NCBI GenBank assembly: GCA_963210315.1
Contig: OY723273.1
Location: 310,001-374,000 of the forward strand
DNA: 64,000 nucleotides
Source: Rhynchopus euleeides
Lineage: Eukaryota; Euglenozoa; Diplonemea; Diplonemida; Diplonemidae
Direction of reading: 5' to 3'
Shown here: in pieces, positions 58,187 to 64,000 of the stretch
Numbering within the stretch: position 1 is the stretch's first letter
Layout of the letters: the number at the start of each line of letters is the position of its first letter
Made by a program: the position numbers and the translations under genes
Notes under the pieces: generated by a model
What the model saw: the letters and a program-made list of their open reading frames with translations, nothing else
Database searches by the model: none
Told to the model about the DNA's origin: nothing

Positions 58187-59329
58187 TCACTGCAGCGATG
58201 CAAGGAGCGATGCCTCCAGAAGGCGCGAACAGGGATCATCGATAGCGACCCACCGCCTGGAGGTCTGGGCACCCGGCTCCGGCGACGGGGGCGCGGGCGT
58301 GATGCGCCGCTGCGGCAACCCTCCGGCACAGGAGCTGCCGGCACTGCTGGGGCGTGCGTGCATCTCCGACACCGGCGGGCGGTATATCAAAGAGGCGGAA
58401 CCGGGGATCGGGGCACGCTTCGCGAGCTCCACTCGGATGCGACTCCGCAGGACTGCTGCAGAGGGCGTGTCGAAGGAAAGCCTCTTTGGGGCACACGGCG
58501 CCACCTGAGGTCTCGGCTTCTCCTGCGCCTTGGCAAAGGCGGAGAAGACCACCACCTCGGGATGCATGTTCATGCAGGGGAAGGCAGGGGTGAAGCCTGC
58601 AGTGCGGAGGTTGCCCTCATGTCGCAGCACCGTTGGGAGTGTGCCGCGCCGTATCGGCGCCCGTGCTGTTGCCGGCGGCTGCGGTGCTGCCGCCCCGCCC
58701 GGCGGCGCAGCTGCGGTTGCGGCGTCGTGCGACACCATCACCTGGCGCTGTGGGCTGGCCGTGTGGCCTGCGCCCAACCCCGTCATCTTGGTGAACCCCT
58801 TGCTCCGCCACCGCGCACATCCCAAGCTATCTCGTTTCCCATACGACATGGCAAGGCAGGCGGGGGTGGGGTGGGGTGGGAGGGGTGCGGGGCAGAACAC
58901 CCCCCGGGGGGAGTGTTGCCAATGCTGCTGGCGGGGTGGGGTGGGGTGTGGTGTGTGGTGGCGGTGGTGGGGTGCCAACTGCAAACTTTGTGTCTGCAAA
59001 TCAGAAAGGGGAGAGAAGAACCAGCGGGTATTCGTCGATCGCGAGAACACCCAAAAAAGATCTGGGGCTCGTGGGGCGGGCAGTGGCGTTGGAGGGGGGG
59101 AGGGGGCAGCTTCGGTTGTTCTTTCTGGCGGCAGTGGCGTGCCGGCATGTAACACGAAATACACAAAACGGCATACAACACGTAAATAGATTGCTGCAGT
59201 GGGGAACGCGTCGAGCTCTTTCTCGGTCTTGATGCGATCGCGACTGCGCCGATACAGTGTGTGCTGCAAGTCGGCCCGGGCGCGCACCTGGTCAACCATC
59301 AAAGTGACCGCGTCGCTTGTCCCTTGCAT
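58187..59329 (-). CDS. Low-complexity protein, possible retained intron
   Basis: 380 codons, function unknown. The start follows CTGTTTGCTTAG by eleven bases, a strong acceptor. The first ~50 residues (MQGTSDAVTLMVDQVRARAD) look like real protein, but about 50-160 is H/P/T-rich and reads like translated non-coding sequence. It contains CCCCTTTCTGATTTGCAG (minus strand, ending near 58996), a second strong acceptor-like site, so an intron between about 59190 and 58996 is likely. After MSYGKRDSLG (58849) the sequence is A/P/R-rich with short blocks such as KRLSFDTPSAAVLRSRIRV. It could also be two overlapping transcription units. Confidence 0.55.
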   Translation of the reverse strand: MQGTSDAVTLMVDQVRARADLQHTLYRRSRDRIKTEKELDAFPTAAIYLRVVCRFVYFVLHAGTPLPPERTTEAAPSPPPTPLPAPRAPDLFWVFSRSTNTRWFFSPLSDLQTQSLQLAPHHRHHTPHPTPPRQQHWQHSPRGVFCPAPLPPHPTPACLAMSYGKRDSLGCARWRSKGFTKMTGLGAGHTASPQRQVMVSHDAATAAAPPGGAAAPQPPATARAPIRRGTLPTVLRHEGNLRTAGFTPAFPCMNMHPEVVVFSAFAKAQEKPRPQVAPCAPKRLSFDTPSAAVLRSRIRVELAKRAPIPGSASLIYRPPVSEMHARPSSAGSSCAGGLPQRRITPAPPSPEPGAQTSRRWVAIDDPCSRLLEASLLASLQ

Positions 59330-59569
59330 CTATGCACACTCTAAGCAAACAGAAGACTAAACCAGAAATACCAAGAACCCCGACTTGGCACAGCGCATTA
59401 GCGGCCCTTGCCATACTCAAAGGCACTCTGCAATCCCGGGCTGTTGTGTGCGCACGGAGGGGGGGGGGGGGGGAAGAGCCATGCCAGCAAACATAAAAGA
59501 GCAACGCCGGATAACCACCCGGCACACACCCCCTCCCCGACACCACCACCCATGTCGAGGGGCACACTT
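59330..59569. other. Short intergenic spacer
   Basis: Contains the acceptor-like TCTTCTGTTTGCTTAG before the 59329 start and a G tract (59459-59473). Confidence 0.5.
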
Positions 59570-61396
59570 TCAGACACCCATTCGTCGCATGTCCTGTCGG
59601 AGCCGGACATCTGTGAGTATCTGGTCGAGGTTCGGGGGGAGCAGGAGGTCCTCGGGGTACATGCCCCCCGCACTCCCCCCACCCGGGCTCCCCTCCCCTG
59701 CGCCTGCCCACCCGCCGCCCTGCTGCACACCCTCGCCGCCCTGCGGCGCCGCCGCTGCAGCCGCTGCCTCCGCCGCAGCATACGTCCGCTCCAAATCCAC
59801 CCCCTCCAGCCCACCCGAGAGACGCTCGGGGCGCTCAAACGTGAAGTCCAGCGACGGATACCCGTAACCCGGCGGGGTGATGGGGGACCGGGGGCGGCCC
59901 CCACCACCACCACCACCCCTCCCACGCGACCCACTCCGCCCCCTCCGCGAGGCGAGCCGGCGGGACCTGCCGTTCAGGGCAGGGGTGTGTGTCACCCCCG
60001 ACACCTCCTCCTGCTCCTTCTCCTGCCGCTTCTTCTCCAGCCCCTGCTCCTTGGCATATGTGAACATCAGCCCCCTGTCATACAGGCGCGCCTCGGGGGC
60101 GGACGGACCCCCCGTCCCTCCGAGCCGACCCGTCTTCCGGAAGGCGTTGCCAACCATGCCTGCCTGCCTCGCCTCCGCGGAAGTCGCCAGCACACGTGTC
60201 TTCTCCGTGATCTCCGGCTTGAAGGTGCAGTTATCCCCGGCGTGCACCTCCTTTGTCTTCTGTGCGTTGTTCCTCTCCTTCGCCTTCTGAAACCGAACCC
60301 CGTTGTCATACATATACTTCCCGATGCTCGCAGGGGTTTTGTTAGGCTCGCGAAGCTCATGCGCCCTGTCGCTGATGGTGGGGCGGGGCTTCATACCAAG
60401 ATCCGCCTCCACCTCCGCCCGCTTCCTCTCCAGAGTCCTGCTCCGCTTCGTCTTATGCTCCAAACCCTTTTTATAGTAATACTCCCCCAACACCTTGTCG
60501 TCACGCTTGTTGTCCTGCCTCAGCTCCTTCGCATAGGGCGTGATATACGGCGTGTGCGGCGCCGCCTCCCGCAGCCCATCCTGCGCCTTCCGTTCCAACT
60601 CCGTGTCGCGCTTCCCCTGGAAGGCCTGCCCCCTGTCGTAGAGGTCTTTGTGGAACACGGCCCGCTCCTTCTCAGGCTTCTTCGTGCTGCTCGGGGAAAA
60701 CCCGCTCTCCTCCAGCAGGGACACGCTCTGATCCACCCCGTGCGTCGCAAACACCGGATCCCACGCTGGCTTCGGGTGCGGCTTCCTCCCAGCACCCTTC
60801 CCGGGGGTGCGCGCCTCCCCGCCGGCAGCCGCACCCCCCGGCGGCCTGCCTCCAGGCGTTGCCGACTGGTGTGGCTTGGGAGCCTCCTTCAGCGGCGAAG
60901 GCTGCGGTGACCCCGGCGTGGCGTTGGCTGCTGCGGCTGGCGTTGCCGGTGCCGGTGTCGGTGCCGGGGGTGGCGGAGGCGGTGTCGCGACCACAGCTGT
61001 CCCGGTGAGGATGGGGCGGACGCGGTGGGCGCGGCTCGGGCTTTCCCGCTGCCTCTCCAGCATGGAGTGAGCGAGGCTGCGCTCCGCCTCCTTGCGCTGT
61101 CGGAAGGCGTCCTGAAGGGCGCGGAGTTCACGCTCCGCTTCGGAGGCAAACAGGCCTTGGGTGCGGTGGCGCGTCGTGCGGTGGGATGTCGCAGCTGTGG
61201 GTGTCCCCCCGCCGACACTGCTATCCGCAGCGTAGCTCCTGTCTGGGAAACCGAACCCCGCGGGGTGTGCCGCGGCTGCGCTGAGCTCCCGGTGCCCGGC
61301 GGATCCCGTGAAGCTGTTCACAACATCCTCCCGCATGCGCCACACCTTGTCCAGCTCGCATTGCGCAGGGCTCTGCGGCTGGCCCACGAGGGGCAT
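59570..61396 (-). CDS. Modular repeat protein with LYDRG units
   Basis: 608 residues. The N-terminal third is A/P/T-rich with a short charged helix (ERELRALQDAFRQRKEAER). Residues about 245-500 hold four related ~55-65-residue modules of the form YDxG-x2-F-xK...K-x3-E ... P-x-I ... AxxL, beginning DLYDRGQAFQ, YYYKKGLEHK, YMYDNGVRFQ and RLYDRGLMFT. Each ends in a TPYAKEL/FKPEITEKTRVL-type stretch. Similar F-x-P-x-I/YxRG proteins are common and mostly uncharacterised in flagellated protists, so a cytoskeletal or axonemal role is possible but unproven. The C-terminus is G/R-rich and then acidic, ending LRQDMRRMGV. The start lies 11 bases after CATCACACCGCAG. Confidence 0.72.
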   Translation of the reverse strand: MPLVGQPQSPAQCELDKVWRMREDVVNSFTGSAGHRELSAAAAHPAGFGFPDRSYAADSSVGGGTPTAATSHRTTRHRTQGLFASEAERELRALQDAFRQRKEAERSLAHSMLERQRESPSRAHRVRPILTGTAVVATPPPPPPAPTPAPATPAAAANATPGSPQPSPLKEAPKPHQSATPGGRPPGGAAAGGEARTPGKGAGRKPHPKPAWDPVFATHGVDQSVSLLEESGFSPSSTKKPEKERAVFHKDLYDRGQAFQGKRDTELERKAQDGLREAAPHTPYITPYAKELRQDNKRDDKVLGEYYYKKGLEHKTKRSRTLERKRAEVEADLGMKPRPTISDRAHELREPNKTPASIGKYMYDNGVRFQKAKERNNAQKTKEVHAGDNCTFKPEITEKTRVLATSAEARQAGMVGNAFRKTGRLGGTGGPSAPEARLYDRGLMFTYAKEQGLEKKRQEKEQEEVSGVTHTPALNGRSRRLASRRGRSGSRGRGGGGGGGRPRSPITPPGYGYPSLDFTFERPERLSGGLEGVDLERTYAAAEAAAAAAAPQGGEGVQQGGGWAGAGEGSPGGGSAGGMYPEDLLLPPNLDQILTDVRLRQDMRRMGV

Positions 61397-62130
61397 CGGG
61401 GATGTGCCTGCGGTGTGATGGAGGAAATCAGGCGAGATGTAGGTGCCTAGGGAGGGCCTCGTGCTAAAGCAGGTTCATGCGGCAGGCGAGGAGCGGGGGG
61501 CCTGCGCGGGTGGTGGAGGTGGTGGTGTGCCAGATGTTTCTCTGTGGGAGTAGAGCACGCATGCACGGCATGCACTGCAGAGTTAAGGAGGGGAGGAGAG
61601 ATGGGGGGGGGGGGGGGCTGGGGTGTGGGGCACCGGCAATGCAAAAGGCTTTGGCTTCTCGTTCGTTTTCTTGCAGCATTCACAAAAAAAATCTACAAAT
61701 AAGGGGGGTGCCGGCATCTAATCGCGGCTCGGTGGGTTAAAATCGTACAGCGAGGTTGCTTTGAGATGGCATCGGGAAGCCGTCTGGCAGATGCGTCGGA
61801 AGGGACACCAACCTTTCGAGAAGGCGTGAGTTTGACTTTTGAAGTGGTGTTCAAGCAGTGCAGCCCTATCAGCCACAACCCCATCAGGGCGCGCAAGCTT
61901 CAACTGCGTGTGTGTGTCTTTTGAATTGTTAACCAGAGGCGTCTTTGGCTCTCCGGCAAGCTTCCGGAAAAGGTTTGAAAGGGTAAAATACAATGTACAC
62001 CAAAAGCGCACCATTTTTTTGGGTGCCGTAGCGAAGACACTCAAGATCAGAGAAAAACGTAGAGAAGTGCCGGGTATAGCAGCGATATACAGAGAGCCAG
62101 TGAATTGCTGACCACCCTCCCCCCACCTTA
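61397..62130. other. Spacer between two minus-strand genes
   Basis: The upstream part of the repeat-protein gene includes TGATTTCCTCCATCACACCG on the minus strand. A G tract at 61600-61616 is present. No gene. Confidence 0.5.
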
Positions 62131-62492
62131 TCAGGATGCCAGCAGGTCCCGAAGCGTCGGATACGCTGCATGCTGCAGCACCGGCATATCCCCTCCCGAC
62201 ACATGGCCGACAGGGGACGGGGTCCGCACGCCGCCACACCCATCCCCCGCCACTGCCACACCCTCCACACCCACCCCGCCACCCCTGGGGCTCCCCGACG
62301 GACTGGACGACAGGGGGCTGATGGGCGCCTCTGCTGAACCACCACCGCCACCACCACGACCCCTCCCCGACACCGGGCGCAGCTGCACCAGGCCACCACC
62401 CCCCACGGCACCACCGCCGGGAGAAGAGTGGACGCACCGCACCGCAGGGGCGCTGCCGAGGCTGCAGCTCCGCTGTCTCCGCCCTGCCACAC

Positions 62493-62530
<38 letters not shown>

Positions 62531-64000
62531 GGCCAGGAGGCAAACGGCTCCGGCATGGGCACCGCTGGCTGGGCCGGGCTGTGTGTCGGGCTCTGCGGCG
62601 CGGCATGGCTGAAGCTCTGCTGCTGGGCCTGCTGCCGAGGGGGGAGGCTGTGCGTGAGGAGCGTGGTGCAGTCCGACATGGTGGCCACCTGGTCCTGTAC
62701 GGAGCGTATGGCCCGCTCCAGGAGGGCGATCTTCGTCGTTAGGGTGCCGATCGCCGACGCGGCTGCGGCGCCAGTGCCCCCGCCGGCGTCCATCCCGCTG
62801 ACTCGCTCGCCGAGAGTGGCGATGTCCGACGACATCCGTGAGGCCTTTTCGGAGAACTCGGCGTGCGTCTTCTTCGCCCTCGGGGACAGCTCGCCCACGC
62901 GCAGCTGCAGCGACTTCAGCTCACCCTGGGAGAGGGTCGCAGACATGAGTTGCGAATCCAGCTCGCGGCAGCGGAGCATCAGCTTGTCGAGGCGCTCGGT
63001 GGCAGCGTATTCTGCAGACTTCACCTCGTCGTGGAATGCGGCTAGCCGGAGGTCCTGGCTGTGCTCGCTCTTCCTCTCCGACTCGAGCAGCATGTTGGAC
63101 ACGGCGGTGCTGAGCTTGCCGAGCTCATCTGCGGTGCGGCAGGTGCACCTACTGTCCGCTGTGCTGAGCGCCTTGGCGGCCTCCTCCGCCGCCCGCTGGT
63201 GCACCAGCGCCTCCTGCCTCCGCACGGCGTGCGTCATCGCCGCCTCCTGGCTCTGCAGGGCCTGCGCCAGCTTCCCCTCCATCCCAGCGCGCTGCCGGGC
63301 TGCAGCCTCAGAGATCCCTTTCAGGATCTGCGTCTCCTTCTCCTCCAGAGCGATGGCCAGCCGCGCCACAGACGCCTTCAGCGAGGCCAGCTCCGCGGTG
63401 GGGTCGACCCGCTGCGCACCGGATGCCCCATCTCCGATGGCCTGCATCCTGCTGCGCAGCGCTTCCTCCGACGCCTTGAGGGCCTCGTGCCTGCGGAGAG
63501 GCTCCTCCTTCACCTTCGTCTTCAGGAGCTCCACGTCTTCATCGAGGGCAAGGCTGCGTTCGAAGTGACCCTGCATCTTGACGACTGTCTCGTGCATCTG
63601 CAGGATGGCGTGTTTGTTGGTTGAGATGTCCGATTCCAGCTTCGCAGACTTCTCCCGGTGGTCCTTGCACAGGGCGTCTGTCAGGTTGCTGTCGAGGGCG
63701 CTGCGTTTCTCGTATCGGTCGAATCTCCCCTCCAGTGAGGTGAGGGTTTCGTCGTGCTGCAGCTGCTTCTGCCGGATACTGAGGACAAGTTCCTCGAGGT
63801 CTGAAAGTCGATCCGCAGTGTCGGAATTGGTGTGCTTCTGGGCGTCGCCCTGCTCGCAGAGGTCATCCAGGATCCGGTCATGCTTCACGATGACGCTCTC
63901 GATTCTGTCGCAGATTGTGTCGGTGCGGCTGCACATCGCATGCAGGTCTTTCATTCGCGTGTCTCCCGAGATGACACTCGCAAGGGTCGGAACAGGTGTG
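62131..64000 (-). CDS. Coiled-coil protein with polyQ, cut by right edge
   Basis: The frame runs from the stop near 62131 to the window edge; 15 codons remain open beyond the most 5' visible ATG (63954), so the true start is probably outside. About 400 residues are heptad-patterned coiled coil (KSAKLESDISTNKHAILQMH, LRVGELSPRAKKTHAEFSEK), with one Cys pair (SRCTCRTADELG). The C-terminal 150 residues are disordered: a run of 12 Gln, then G/P/V-rich stretches and SPLSSSPSGSPRGGG. Such proteins serve as structural or scaffold components; nothing more specific can be said. It heads the four-gene minus-strand cluster. Confidence 0.75.
62494..62529 (-). repeat. (CAG)12 polyglutamine tract
   Basis: Twelve perfect CTG triplets on the plus strand encode 12 Gln in the coiled-coil protein; a pure trinucleotide run, probably length-variable. 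Confidence 0.95.

Noticed and set aside
59408..60910. 500-codon plus-strand ORF antisense to the repeat protein
   Set aside because: Leu/Pro/Arg-rich shadow frame without motifs, whereas the minus frame has the regular modules and an acceptor before its ATG.
62105..63568. 487-codon plus-strand ORF opposite the coiled-coil gene
   Set aside because: Ser/Cys/Ala-rich shadow of heptad-patterned coding; it has no start context.

Overview
The window looks like nuclear DNA from a transposon-rich, GC-rich, flagellate-type protist. The host-like genes are long, intronless reading frames, and every complete one lies on the minus strand. Four of them run head to tail at the right end (56.3-64.0 kb) with spacers of roughly 240-740 bp. 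Most gene starts follow a polypyrimidine stretch and an AG 10-60 bases before the ATG, as expected of trans-splice acceptors (or of short 5' UTR introns). One-way gene order, acceptor-like sites and a repeat protein of a style common in flagellates would fit a euglenozoan such as a diplonemid, but this is inference. Nothing seen looks bacterial or organellar. A 200-N assembly gap sits at 12183-12382.

Host-like genes: a cysteine dioxygenase with an extra N-terminal dimeric alpha-beta-barrel-like domain (27.5-28.6 kb); a two-helix membrane protein with a Q/R-rich coiled-coil tail (38.1-39.1 kb); a ferredoxin/cytochrome-b5-reductase-type flavoprotein with an N-myristoylation signal (56.3-57.5 kb); a low-complexity protein (58.2-59.3 kb); a modular repeat protein (59.6-61.4 kb); and a coiled-coil protein with a polyglutamine tract that runs off the right edge. 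The left edge holds the 5' end of a Cys-rich gene.

The rest is mobile or repetitive DNA. 0-12 kb: a deleted copy of a two-gene DNA element, a hAT element with terminal inverted repeats (TIRs), and a second hAT transposase. 12-14 kb: a tyrosine recombinase inside inverted repeats. 14-16.4 kb: a decayed Merlin-like element with GGTAATACCC-rich TIRs and a 7-bp target duplication. 17-21.7 kb: a 4.6-kb composite with nested TA-target MITEs, a network of palindromic TACATGTA repeats and a 41-bp satellite that inverts halfway. 21.7-25.2 kb: two oppositely oriented CAGGC-ended elements, each with a 9-bp target duplication. 25.4-27.3 kb: two small TIR elements. 29.5-38 kb: a large non-LTR retrotransposon encoding an OTU-like domain in each ORF, then endonuclease, reverse transcriptase, RNase H and a C-terminal duplicated Cys/His motif. 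40.2-45.7 kb: an outer element with TTACAGGGGG ends, into which an intact two-gene element of unrecognised family is inserted. 47.1-52 kb: a related outer element holding a second 41-bp satellite and several copies of a foldback repeat.

The least familiar items are the two-gene TIR element (41.9-45.7 kb, with a deletion derivative at 2.1-3.1 kb), the arrangement of the non-LTR element (ORF2 in the same frame as ORF1 after one TGA, with no ATG before its OTU domain), and the tyrosine-recombinase element with inverted repeats. All calls come from reading the sequence; no database search was run.
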